A stretch of 64,000 bases of DNA from Petrolisthes cinctipes. Its lineage: Eukaryota > Arthropoda > Malacostraca > Decapoda > Porcellanidae. Made by a program: the position numbers and the translations under genes. Below the pieces are notes generated by a model, which was not told where the DNA came from, did no database searches, and saw only the letters and a program-made list of their open reading frames with translations. The stretch lies in contig JAWQEG010000065.1 of assembly GCA_033782935.1 (NCBI GenBank), positions 1,079,001 through 1,143,000 of the forward strand, given 5' to 3'. Shown piece by piece: positions 52,050-61,500 of the stretch. Positions within the stretch are counted from its first letter, which is position 1, and each line of letters starts with the position of its first letter.

Positions 52050-54418
52050 CCTTCTCGTGCCCTTTGTGCTGCCTCAGGATGTACCGTGCGGGTCTCGCCT
52101 GACGGACACCTGCACTGTTCTCCTCACGCACCCTGCTTCACTCCCTTGGGTTACGACCCTTTGGCGTGTGGTGTGTGCCGCCCCTGGGCTGAGTTGTGTC
52201 AGGTTTCCACCCCTTCTGCCCGCTCCAAGCTCCCTGCCCTTGCTTCTCTTCGTATGGCGTGGACGAGGGCTAGGAGAATGGCCCACAAACGAGACGGTTC
52301 TTCTTTGGCGTGGGTGGACCCGATTTTGGGAGCGGACCTGGGTTTATTCAGGACCCGTTACCCTTCTTCCTGTCTCTCGGAGTCTCAGGGGCTAGAACCT
52401 CCTGAGGCCCGAGAGATTGAGCCTGCTTCCCTAGACGGTACTACGACTCCTTCTCGGGGCTTATCCCCCCGGGAAGCGAGCGAGTCTGTCGCGCTGGTTC
52501 CCCCGACTGCCTCACCGGTACAAGGGCCCAGCAGGGAACCCCCAGCTTCGCCTCCTGCTAGAGCTGGCTCCTCAGGCCTCTCTAGAGGACGCAAGCGTTC
52601 GGCTAAAAGGTCCCGCCACTCCAGGAAGTCCCGTGCTCGTCGCCGTTCTCCTTCCTCCTCGCCTTCGTCGTCCTCTTCCTCTTCTTCGTCGTCGGGGAGC
52701 TCTCCTTCGCCCGCCCGCAATTCCCGCAGGGGTAAGCGGGGGGGGGACAGCCCCTCGTCGAGGAAGATAGTTAAGATCTTCCACACCCTTATTCCTCACG
52801 CTTTTCCTGGGGCTTCCGTCGCGCAACCTCAGGCTGTCGCTACGGAACCCGCTCCTGTTCCCCCGCCTCCCGCTGCTGCTCCCGTCGAGGGCTCGAGTCC
52901 TCCCGGGGATGTGGGAGTCCTTTTCGTGCCTCCCGTTTCCCCAGGGCTCGAGTCTCCGTCGGGGGACGTAGCTGAGGAGTTGGTTACCTCCGCACCCCCG
53001 TCCCCGTCACCCCCTCCTTCAGGAGACGGATACCTTCCCTACTCTTGGTCTCTCCTCCCTCCTGCTTGGACCCACTCTTCGGAGGAGGGCAGACTGGTGG
53101 CCTGGTCTCCGGACACAGCTCAACCAGACGTGTGGATCCGGAGGGATGACGTCGTGGTGAAGTGGGGGGCGGATGAGAAGGGCGAGGCTATTCCCTTCTA
53201 CAAGGTCCGTCCTATCTCAGCGCCCTTACCCACTTCAGCTAGGGTGTCCTCTGCGGCTACCCTGGACGCGATGGGTTTCCTGGTGGAGTACAGCCAGCTA
53301 CACTTGTCCGGGGCTTGGAGGATTGACCGCTCCCACGGTAACACGGCTCTCCTCCTTTCCCCGGACGCGTACTTCCCGGGGGATAAGAGTGAAGGGGACC
53401 TGGATATTCCAGCCCTTCTCCTTAAGTCCCTGGACCACCAGAGGAACAACGCGCCCAGGAAGCCCCCTCCTCCGTCTTTCCCCGTCATCCTCCCTCATTC
53501 CCGGGCTCCCCCGGGCTTGAGGGAGTGCCTGTGGAAGACGGAGAAGGAGCCCCCGGTCCCCTATCAGCTGAAGGAGCCCGATGGTAAGTTGAGGCAGGCG
53601 GAGTCTGCTACCCGTCTGGAGCTGGCCCACACCATCTCCACGGGAGCAGCCGCCTCTTTGATTAGGGACTGCCTCAACGCCCTAACAAACTCCTACCACG
53701 AGATGTCGGGTGTACAGCTAGCGTGAGTACCTTTCTCGTGTATCATGTTTGTAGGGATGCTGGGTAAAGGGTCTCCCTGTTACTCCCGGGTACTTATCCC
53801 CGGGTTCGCTCGGTTTGTTCCTTGTTTACCCCTTACAGTGACACCCTCTCTTCCATGGCCACCGTGATGGAGGGCGTGGCGGCAATGGCTACCCACTTCA
53901 TGCGGGAGGAGGCGAAGGCGTTCGCCGAGGCGAGACTGGCAACCCGCCAAGCGGCAGCTAAATCTGCGCCGGAAATGGCACAGAGGGGAGTGGTACGAGC
54001 TGTCCCCTTGTCCCCCGCCCTCTTTGACCAACCGGCGACAGACACGATCTTCGCCTCCCTCCCAACGGTAATTAATTTACCAAAGCCTTCCACCTCCAAG
54101 TAAGTACCTCTCGTGTTCGTCTTACCCGAGTTGTCACGGGGTGAAATGAAAGGATTTTCGGGTCTACTTTGGGTCCCAATCATTCTGTTTGTCCGTAGGC
54201 CACGTGCCCCACAGCCAGCCAGACCAGCCTACCAGCCCCGGAGGTCCTCCCAGCCCTCCAGGCTACCGAGGCCCTCCTATCCCACTCCCCCGAGAGCACA
54301 CAACAGGCCCTCCCAGAGGGGCCAGCAGCCCTTTCGAGGAAGGGGACAGGTCTCCAAGCCCTTCTCGAAGCCCAAGTCCTCCTTCAACCACCCCTCCCAG
54401 AAGGACCGCGCCACTTGA
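52050..54418 (+). CDS. ORF1, Gag-like protein of the DIRS element (three exons)
   Basis: Predicted exons are 52050-53722, 53839-54099 and 54199-54418 (stop TGA). They join in one frame to 717 residues from the first shown acceptor. The N-terminus is Cys/His-rich (CALC-type start, GC..., DGHLHC, HAPC, CGVC), a likely zinc-binding module. A long proline/acidic linker follows. Around 52572-52745 comes an Arg/Ser-rich stretch with a serine run, then a predicted helical region (TLSSMATVMEGVAAMATHF across the intron-1 junction) and a basic Pro/Arg/Gln-rich tail (QRGQQPFRGRGQ). DIRS ORF1 is assumed to package the RNA in a Gag-like particle; this is a family inference. An upstream ATG at 52023 lies within the pyrimidine tract ahead of the acceptor and is probably not the real start. 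Confidence 0.8.
53723..53838 (+). other. Intron 1 of ORF1 (116 bp)
   Basis: The donor is GTGAGT at 53723-53728 and the acceptor CCCCTTACAG ends at 53838. Reading through the donor gives an immediate stop (GCG TGA). Splicing restores an alanine codon and joins QLA to DTLSSMATV in frame. The size, canonical sites and frame rescue make this a strong prediction. Confidence 0.85.
54100..54198 (+). other. Intron 2 of ORF1 (99 bp)
   Basis: The donor is GTAAGT at 54100-54105 and the acceptor TTTGTCCGTAG ends at 54198. Unspliced reading stops at once (AAG TAA). Splicing restores the lysine codon and leads into PRAPQPARPAYQ. The same acceptor sequence is preserved in the minus element near 31080-31100. 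Confidence 0.85.
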
Positions 54419-56516
54419 GGGTCCCACTCTGGGCTGCCTCACAGGGTGGTCAGCAGCCTGGCCCACCCACGGCTGGGCAGCAAGGATAATTCGCCAGGGC
54501 CTGTCATGGCCCTGGATTACTGTTCCGGTGAGTAACTGTCATCCTTACTGTCTGACATATGAATTATGCCTAATCCCGTCCTTGGGCTACCGTTAGGTCA
54601 AAATCAGATTTTCCCTTGCGGTCAAAATCTCTGCCTCTCCTGTCATTCTCCCCCCAACCACCCCGGGTCCCTCGGGCCCCGGGGGATTAGGATTAACGGT
54701 ACTCTCACTGACACCTGTCTTCTCCCGTTACAGCCACTACGTCTACCTCCTGCCTCAACCAAAGTGTCACTTTCGGTCGTCCCGCATGTGCGGGAAATGC
54801 GGGAAAAAGGGGTAGTGGAGCGGGCGACGGGAAGGGTCTTTCTTTCTCGTTTATTCACGGTCCCCAAAAAGGATCAGGGAAAAACGAGATTGGTGATGGA
54901 CCTGAGCAGGCTAAACAAATTCGTGAAAACATTACATTTCAGGATGGTTTCGGTTGCTCAGGTCCGCACAGTTCTGAGGAAGGGAGACTGGTTAGCATCC
55001 CTGGATCTCAAGGATGCTTACTGGCACGTCCCGATCCACCCCAGGTTTCGCCGCTTTCTGGCCTTCCAGGTGGGGACCGAGACGTTCCAGTTTACCAGGC
55101 TCCCTTTCGGTCTTTCTCTAGCTCCGCGAGTCTTCACAAAACTCGTGAGGGTGGTGGCATCCCGTCTGGCAGAGGCGGGTGTCCCCACCCTCATGTACCT
55201 GGACGATTGGTTGCTTCACGCCCCTTCCAAGGAGCAGGTAGCAAACAACGTCCGGGTAGCGAGGGGAGTGCTAGAGGAAATGGGGTTTCTGTTGAACATC
55301 CCCAAGTCCTCTCTCACCCCCACTCGCAAGCTGTGTTGGCTAGGAATAGAGTGGGACTCTCTTTCGGCCACCCTCTCTCTCGCTCCAGACAACGCCCGCC
55401 GGACCCTCCGCCACGTCCGCCGGGCGCATTTTTCCCGTACTTTCTCTCGCCGCCAGTGGGAATCATTGGGAATCATTGCTCGGGTCCCTAAATTTCGCGG
55501 CCCCTGCAATGCCCCTGGGACGACTGAAACACAGGAGGCTGACGCGGGAGGTAAACCTCCACCTGTCCCCCGCACACAGGGACCTTCCCAGGCAAGTGTC
55601 CCCCTCTCTCCACCGCCTCCTTCGCCCCTGGCTACGTCCCGGTGCCCTGCGTCAGCGGGTCCCCTGGGTGTTCCCTCCCCCGGGGATTACGGTGGCGACA
55701 GACGCATCGGACGTAGGCTGGGGATACCAGTCTTGCCTGGGACATCAACGGTGCGGGGGATGGAAGGAAGGGGAAAGGCTACTGCACATCAACGCCCGGG
55801 AGTTGATGGTAGCGAAGGAATGGCTCAACAGACACCCTCAGTTTGCCAGGATAGGCGTCCGCTTCGATATGGACAACGTTGCGGCCGTGCAGTGCCTACA
55901 GAAACAGGGCACCGTACGGTCGGAAATTCTCCTGTCCCTGTCAGAACAGATTTTCGCAATAGCGGCCAAGAGGGACATTCACCTCTCGGCCCGCTACGTG
56001 CCAGGGCGGGAGAACGATTGGGCGGACGCCCTATCCAGGTTCAGGGGGACGTCAGTCGAGTGGCAACTGCGTCCCCTTGTGTTCGAGTCTCTCTGCCTTC
56101 GCTACGGGACACCGGAGGTGGACCTATTCGCCTCCCCTTCCACGGCCCTACTCCCTCTGTTCCTGACTTTCTCATCCAGAACAGAGGCGGGAGGCCCGGA
56201 CGCCTTCACGGAGGACTGGAACAGGTGGGGTCATCTCTACCTCTTCCCACCCCCAGCCACTTCAGTCCTCCTGAAGGCGATCCTCAAGCTGCGCACTTTC
56301 AGGGGGAGGGTTCTCCTCATAGCCCCCCGCTGGCCAGCACAGCCGTGGTTCGGAGAGTTGTCCCGGTGGTGCCCGCATCCCCTTCAGTTGGGATCGGCGT
56401 GCCTCTCCAGCACCCTGTCTGCACCACTCCAAGCGTCACTGAAACTACACGCTTGGAGTTTCTACGGGGAGTCCTCAGCAAAAGGTTCACTAAGGAGACA
56501 GTGGACAAGATGTTGA
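54199..56516 (+). CDS. ORF2, reverse transcriptase-RNase H-methyltransferase-like protein (frameshifted)
   Basis: Exons are 54199-54527 and 54734-56516, read in the +1 frame relative to ORF1 in the shared exon. The RT shows MDLSRLN, then LDLKDAYWHVP with aspartates at codons 55004 and 55013, then RLPFGLSLAP, and MYLDDW at 55193 with the catalytic YLDD. RNase H follows with TDASDVGWGY (Asp codon at 55701), a conserved INARELM, DMDN and ENDWADALSR (Asp codon at 56025). The C-terminal part has VDLFASP (56118) and APRWPAQPWF (56322), the blocks annotated as a DAM-methyltransferase-like domain in DIRS elements. A perfect 10-bp tandem duplication (GGGAATCATT, 55458-55477) shifts the frame between RT and RNase H, so this copy should give a truncated RT. 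The start codon is not obvious; frameshifting or alternative splicing from ORF1 is likely. Confidence 0.88.
54528..54733 (+). other. Intron 3, within ORF2 (206 bp)
   Basis: The donor is GTGAGT at 54528-54533 and the acceptor CTCCCGTTACAG ends at 54733. It sits between codons (phase 0). It joins a conserved DIRS RT upstream block (GCLTGWSAAWPTHGW, IIRQGL) to PLRLPPASTKVS and the RT core. Without splicing the two parts are in different frames. Confidence 0.82.
55458..55477 (+). repeat. 10-bp tandem duplication disrupting ORF2
   Basis: GGGAATCATT occurs twice in succession. The RT frame is open up to the first copy and the RNase H frame from the second copy onward. The frames differ by one base, which a 10-bp gain explains exactly. 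It looks like a recent replication slip or a sequencing/assembly artefact. Confidence 0.88.
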
Positions 56517-57496
56517 GGGCTCATCGTCAGTCTTCGGTGCGACAATACGAATCGTGCTGGAAAAGATTCCAGGACTTCTTGCGAAGACACCCCTCCAGGG
56601 TCATCTCGGAGGACACAGTCCTGGAATTCCTCACGTGGCTCGCCGATTCCACCAACAGGGCCCCGGGGACGGTGCTTGCGCATCACGCAGCCCTGTCTGA
56701 TCCCCTCCTCCTGGGTTTTAACATTAAGGTTTCGGAGAGGCCTCTCTCTCTCCTGAGGATGGGGATTCGGGCGGGGACCGCACCTCACCGGGCCCAGGCA
56801 CCCTCCTGGTCCCTTCATCGTGTCCTTTCCTACCTGACCTTCGAGGGGGTCCCTCTGGAGGTTTGTCACCTCCTCCAGAAAGCTCTCTTCCTGCTCGCCT
56901 TAGCTACAGGTTACAGGGCTTCTCAGTTGGCAGCCCTGACCCGTCACACAGCCTTTTCTTCAGTAACCCCTAACCTTACTTCCTTAACCATTTCCCCCTC
57001 CCCTGCTTTTCTAGCTAAGAACGAGCAGGCTGACGACAGAATTGGCCCTCTCGCAGTACCCTCGTTCCTGAGGGATGGAAATTTCCACCCCCTCTGCCCA
57101 GTCCACGCCTTTGTTGCATACGTGGAGGCGACGAGAGGGGCTTCTCCGGACCACCTCTTCTACAACTCTAGGTCCGGTAACCCTCTCTTCCCTAGGTCAA
57201 TCGCTCGCCTTCTCTGCCGAGTGATAGAGAACGGGGATCCCGGACACGCCCCGAGGGCTCACAGCGTTAGGGGCGTGGCCGCCTCCCTCGCCTTCCTCAG
57301 GACTCACTCGGTGGAGAGGGTCAGGGATTTAGGGGGCTGGGCGTCCACTTCTTCCTTCAGGACGAGGTACCTGTTCCACTCGCTCTCCCCTACCCCCTGT
57401 GTGGCTATGGGTACTCCACCTCCTATTCCCCAGGGTCCCCGCGGGAGACACATGGGGGGGAGGGGCCGCCCGAAGAGAAAAGGTCGGGTGATTTAA
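56510..57496 (+). CDS. ORF3, tyrosine recombinase of the DIRS element
   Basis: This 328-residue ORF overlaps the last codons of ORF2 in a different frame; the ATG at 56510 gives MLRAHRQSSVRQYE. An N-terminal SAM-like core-binding region (about residues 1-90) precedes the catalytic domain. Catalytic residues are visible: Arg136 in ATGYRASQLA, His251 and Arg254 in AHSVRGVAAS, Trp277 in LGGWAS, and the nucleophile Tyr287 in FRTRYLF. The basic tail is GRPKRKGR. It integrates the circular DNA copy by crossover at a short shared core, which fits the ATT junctions of this insertion. The frame also stays open upstream of the ATG, so a slightly longer product is possible. No damage is visible. Confidence 0.92.
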   Translation: MLRAHRQSSVRQYESCWKRFQDFLRRHPSRVISEDTVLEFLTWLADSTNRAPGTVLAHHAALSDPLLLGFNIKVSERPLSLLRMGIRAGTAPHRAQAPSWSLHRVLSYLTFEGVPLEVCHLLQKALFLLALATGYRASQLAALTRHTAFSSVTPNLTSLTISPSPAFLAKNEQADDRIGPLAVPSFLRDGNFHPLCPVHAFVAYVEATRGASPDHLFYNSRSGNPLFPRSIARLLCRVIENGDPGHAPRAHSVRGVAASLAFLRTHSVERVRDLGGWASTSSFRTRYLFHSLSPTPCVAMGTPPPIPQGPRGRHMGGRGRPKRKGRVI

Positions 57497-57590
57497 GTCC
57501 CGTCACATCATCCCATACCTCATCCACATCTTGTACAGCTTCATACTCATCCCCATTCTTCACGTGTACATATGGTGAAAGAGAGTCTAT

Positions 57591-57596
57591 AATAAA
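57591..57596 (+). promoter_or_regulatory. Poly(A) signal AATAAA
   Basis: AATAAA lies 95 bases after the ORF3 stop. The equivalent signal is kept in the minus element's UTR module 1 (ATTTATTTTAG complement near 29655). It is the most likely 3' end signal, although a DIRS transcript must extend into the right terminal repeat to be a full template. Confidence 0.55.
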
Positions 57597-57766
57597 TTAC
57601 ATTGTTACGGAATCTTGTGTATTCATTTTCCAAACAATTATTAACTACGATGAGTGACAGGAGATATTATTACACAGGATATCTGGATCCTAGTGTCCTC
57701 CTTCATCCCCTCGGGATCACATTACCTGAGCGAGGGCCATAGCCCTAACTCAGAAGACTTGAATAA

Positions 57767-57810
57767 GGGGGGGGGGGGGGAATGGGGGGGGGAGGAAAAG
57801 GGGGGGGGGG
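57767..57810 (+). repeat. G-tract cluster in the 3' UTR
   Basis: Three G-runs of 14, about 9 and about 11 bases are separated by short A/T/GA spacers, on the element's sense strand. The pattern can form a G-quadruplex. The minus element has G-runs at the same place in each of its three UTR modules (as C-runs on the given strand). Confidence 0.8.
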
Positions 57811-58092
57811 AGTATCCATGGGAACCTCCCCCCTCCTCTCCTAGACCCGAACCCTCGAGTCTACCTATAAAGACTTTATGTGTAACAATTCTGGTCTATA
57901 ACAGAATGGTCTACGGTTATATGGTATAAGCTACTTCTCCCCCACCACGGCGTTTCACCTAGCCAGTGTCGGGAGGGGCGTTAGCTGCTGCCTCACCGGG
58001 CTCGGTTACCTTTCCTGCCCTCCGCTCTCAACCACTCTTAACTAGCACGTGATTGCCTCCACCTCACCTCCCACCTACCGCATCGCATGCTT

Positions 58093-58193
58093 AGCAACCA
58101 GCTGTACTGGTTTCACTATACCAATAATAGTGCATTTGTCGCGGCTTCTAGCCGCTTAAATTGTATTTATTGGTTTGTGAAACCAGTACAGCT
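58093..58193 (+). repeat. Internal complementary region (plus element)
   Basis: Positions 58093-58125 are the inverse complement of the left terminus (51039-51071). AAT is at 58126-58128. Positions 58129-58193 are the inverse complement of the right terminus (58440-58504). The region therefore stores the complement of both ends joined around one 3-bp core, the hallmark of DIRS1-type elements. Confidence 0.95.
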
Positions 58194-58246
58194 TCTACTG
58201 TCCCACCCACCTCCCGATGCGGCAGACACTCACTTCTTTCTCATTG

Positions 58247-58504
58247 GAGTGGACGAGCGGTATTCAGCGGAGGAGGGGCTTAATACCTCACCTCACCACC
58301 ACCAGGTGGCTCCACTATCAGTACAGCGCCAGATTTGAATTTTATTTACTTCTGATGAACGTCACGGAATTGACCCTTCCAACCCAGATTATGCCTACAC
58401 AGGGCCTGGGCTTGTGAAGGGGCCTATTCTATAGCAACCAGCTGTACTGGTTTCACAAACCAATAAATACAATTTAAGCGGCTAGAAGCCGCGACAAATG
58501 CACT
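58247..58504 (+). repeat. Right inverted terminal repeat with extension (plus element)
   Basis: Positions 58247-58456 invert the left repeat with a single obvious difference (CACAGGGCC against the complement of GGCCCCGTG). The outer 48 bases (58457-58504, ending AAATGCACT) are the right-end extension. The ATT core and satellite follow at 58505. Confidence 0.93.
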
Positions 58505-58507
58505 ATT

Positions 58508-61500
58508 TTCGGGTGTTTTGAGCCTGAATTTGAGATATAAACGGGTACAGAAGATACATGCACATATTGACTTTGGGCACCAAAACTATCGATTTTCAGC
58601 ATGTTTTGGGCATGAATTTTGAAAATATTCTAACACGGAGTAGGCATGTACAGATCGCTTCTGGGACCCCCAAATATCGTATTTTCGGGTGTTTAGCGCC
58701 AGAATTTGAGATATAAACGGGTACAGAAGATGCATGCACATATCGACTTTTGGGCACCAAAAAGATCGATTTTCAGTATGTTTTTGGCCTGTATTTTGAA
58801 AATACTCTAACACGGAGTAGGCATGTACAGATACCTTCTGGGACCTCTAAATATCGAATTTTCGGGTGTTTTGGGACTGAATTTGAGATATCGATTTTTT
58901 GGCACCTAAAATGTCGATTTTTAGCATGTTTTTAGCCTATATTTTGAAAATATTCTAGCACTGTGTAGGCATGTACAGATTGCTTCTGGGACCCCAAAAT
59001 ATTGAATTTTCGGGTGTTTTGAGCCTGAATTTGAGATATAAACGGGTACAGAAGATACATGCACATATTGACTTTGGGCATCTAAAATATCGATTTTCAG
59101 CATGTTTTGGGCCTGTATTTTGAAAATACTCTAACACTGAGTAGGCATGTACAGATTGCTTCTGGGACCCCAAAATATTGAATTTTCGGGTGTTTTGAGC
59201 CTGAATTTGAGATATAAACGGGTACTAAAGATGCATGCACATATTGACTTTTGTGCACCTAAAAGATCGATTTTCAGTATGTTTTGAGCATGTATTTTGA
59301 AAATACTCTAACACGGAGTAGGCATGTACAGATCGCTTCTGGGACCCCTAAATATCGAATTTTCGGGTGTTTTGGGACTGAATTTGAGATATCGACTTTT
59401 TGGCACCTAAAAGATCGATTTTTAGCATATTTTTAGCCTATATTTTGAAAATATTCTAGCACTGTACAGATTGCTTCTGGGACCCCAAAATATTGAATTT
59501 TCGGGTGTTTTGAGCCTGAATTTGAGATATAAACGGGTAGAGAAGATACATGCACATATTGACTTTGGGCACCAAAACTATCGATTTTCAGCATGTTTTG
59601 GGCCTGAATTTTGAAAATACTCTAACACGGAGTAGGCATGTACAGATCGCTTCTGGGACCCCAAAATATCGAATTTTCGGGTGTTTAGGGCCAGAATTTG
59701 AGATATAAACGGGTACAGAAGATGCATGCACATATCGACTTTTGGGCACCTAAAAGATCGATTTTCAGTATGTTTTTGGCCTGTATTTTGAAAATACTCT
59801 AACACGGAGTAGGCATGTACAGATACCTTCTGGGACCTCTAAATATCGAATTTTCGGGTGTTTTGGGACTGAATTTGAGATATCGACTTTTTGGCACCTA
59901 AAAGATCGATTTTTAGCATGTTTTTAGCCTATATTTTGAAAATATTCTAGCACTGAGTAGGCATGTACAGATTGCTTCTGGGACCCCAAAATATTGAATT
60001 TTCGGGTGTTTTGAGCCTGAATTTGAGATATAAACGGGTACAGAAGATACATGAACATATTGACTTTGGGCACCAAAAATATCGATTTTCAGCATGTTTT
60101 GGGCCTGAATTTTGAAAATACTCTAACACGGAGTAGGCATGTACAGATCGCTTCTGGGACCCCAAAATATCGAATTTTCGGGTGTTTAGGGCCAGAATTT
60201 GAGATATAAACGGGTACAGAAGATGCATGTACATATCGACTTTTGGGCACATAAAAGATCGATTTTCAGTATGTTTTGGCCTGTATTTTGAAAATACTCT
60301 AACACGGAGTAGGCATGTACAGATTGCTTCTGGGACCCCAAAATATTGAATTTTCGGGTGTTTTGAGCCTGAATTTGAGATATAAACGGGTACTGAAGAT
60401 GCATGCACATATCGACTTTTGTGCACCTAAAAGATCGATTTTCAGTATGTTTTGAGCATGTATTTTGAAAATACTCTAACACGGAGTAGGCATGTACAGA
60501 TACCTTCTGGGACCCCTAAATATCGAATTTTCGGGTGTTTTGGGACTGAATTTGAGATATCGACTTTTTGGCACCTAAAAGATCGATTTTTAGCATGTTT
60601 TTAGCCTATATTTTGAAAATATTCTAGCACTGTACAGATTGCTTCTGGGACCCCAAAATATTGAATTTTCGGGTGTTTTGAGCCTGAATTTGAGATATAA
60701 ACGGGTACAGAAGATACATGCACATATTGACTTTGGGCACCAAAACTATCGATTTTCAGCATGTTTTGGGCCTGAATTTTGAAAATACTCTAACACGGAG
60801 TAGGCATGTACAGATCGCTTCTGGAACCCCCAAATATCGTATTTTTGGGTGTTTAGCGCCATAATTTGAGATATAAACGGGTACAGAAGATGCATGCACA
60901 TATCGACTTTTGGGCACCTAAAAGATCGATTTTCAGTATGTTTTTGGCCTGTATTTTGAAAATACTCTAACACGGAGTAGGCATGTACAGATACCTTCTG
61001 GGACCTCTAAATATCGAATTTTCGGGTGTTTTGGGACTGAATTTGAGATATCGATTTTTTGGCACCTAAAATGTCGATTTTTAGCATGTTTTTAGCCTAT
61101 ATTTTGAAAATATTCTAGCACTGTGTAGGCATGTACAGATTGCTTCTAGGACCCCAAAATATTGAATTTTCGGGTGTTTTGAGCCTGAATTTGAGATATA
61201 AACGGGTACAGAAGATACATGCACAAATTGACTTTGGGCATCTAAAATATCGATTTTCAGCATGTTTTGGGCTTGTATTTTGAAAATACTCTAACACTGA
61301 GTAAGCATGTACAGATTGCTTCTGGGACCCCAAAATATCGAATTTTCGGGTGTTTAGGGCCAGAATTTGAGATATAAACGGGTACAGAAGATGCATGCAC
61401 ATATCGACTTTTGGGCACCTAAAAGATCGATTTTCAGTATGTTTTTGGCCTGTATTTTGAAAATACTCTAACACGGAGTAGGCATGTACAGATACCTTCT

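Larger units (their letters stand above)
57497..58092 (+). other. 3' untranslated region of the plus element
   Basis: No gene is evident. It holds the poly(A) signal at 57591, G-runs at 57767-57810, and sequence that recurs three times in diverged form in the minus element (29340-29655, 29660-29930, 30550-30775). It ends at the internal complementary region. Confidence 0.8.
51039..58504 (+). mobile_element. Near-complete DIRS1-type tyrosine recombinase retrotransposon (7466 bp)
   Basis: The element has inverted terminal repeats, an internal complementary region, Gag-like ORF1, RT/RNase H/methyltransferase-like ORF2 and tyrosine recombinase ORF3, which is the DIRS1 layout. It has no LTRs, integrase of the DDE type, or aspartic protease. 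DIRS elements are copied from RNA to a DNA circle that the recombinase integrates at short matching sequences (established for the family). Here the cores are ATT at 51036-51038 and ATT at 58505-58507, with no target-site duplication. Three GT-AG introns are predicted from frame continuity. One 10-bp tandem duplication at 55458-55477 breaks ORF2, so this copy is probably not autonomous as it stands. Confidence 0.95.

Noticed and set aside
51407..52395. Overlapping open frames of up to 233 codons upstream and at the start of Gag
   Set aside because: They overlap in different frames, are Phe/Leu/Pro-rich from T/C-rich leader sequence, and have no counterpart motif; only the Cys-rich frame continues into Gag.
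55476..56516. Calling the long frame running through 54566-57496 a single 976-residue polyprotein
   Set aside because: Its middle part (about 55480-56450) is out of frame with RNase H and methyltransferase-like motifs, which lie in another frame; RT and recombinase are in the same frame only because of the 10-bp duplication and the natural ORF overlap.
57654..57929. A 91-codon open frame in the 3' UTR (with a 63-codon partner in the minus element)
   Set aside because: It runs through the G-tract, contains no recognisable motif, and changes length with the homopolymer; it is UTR.
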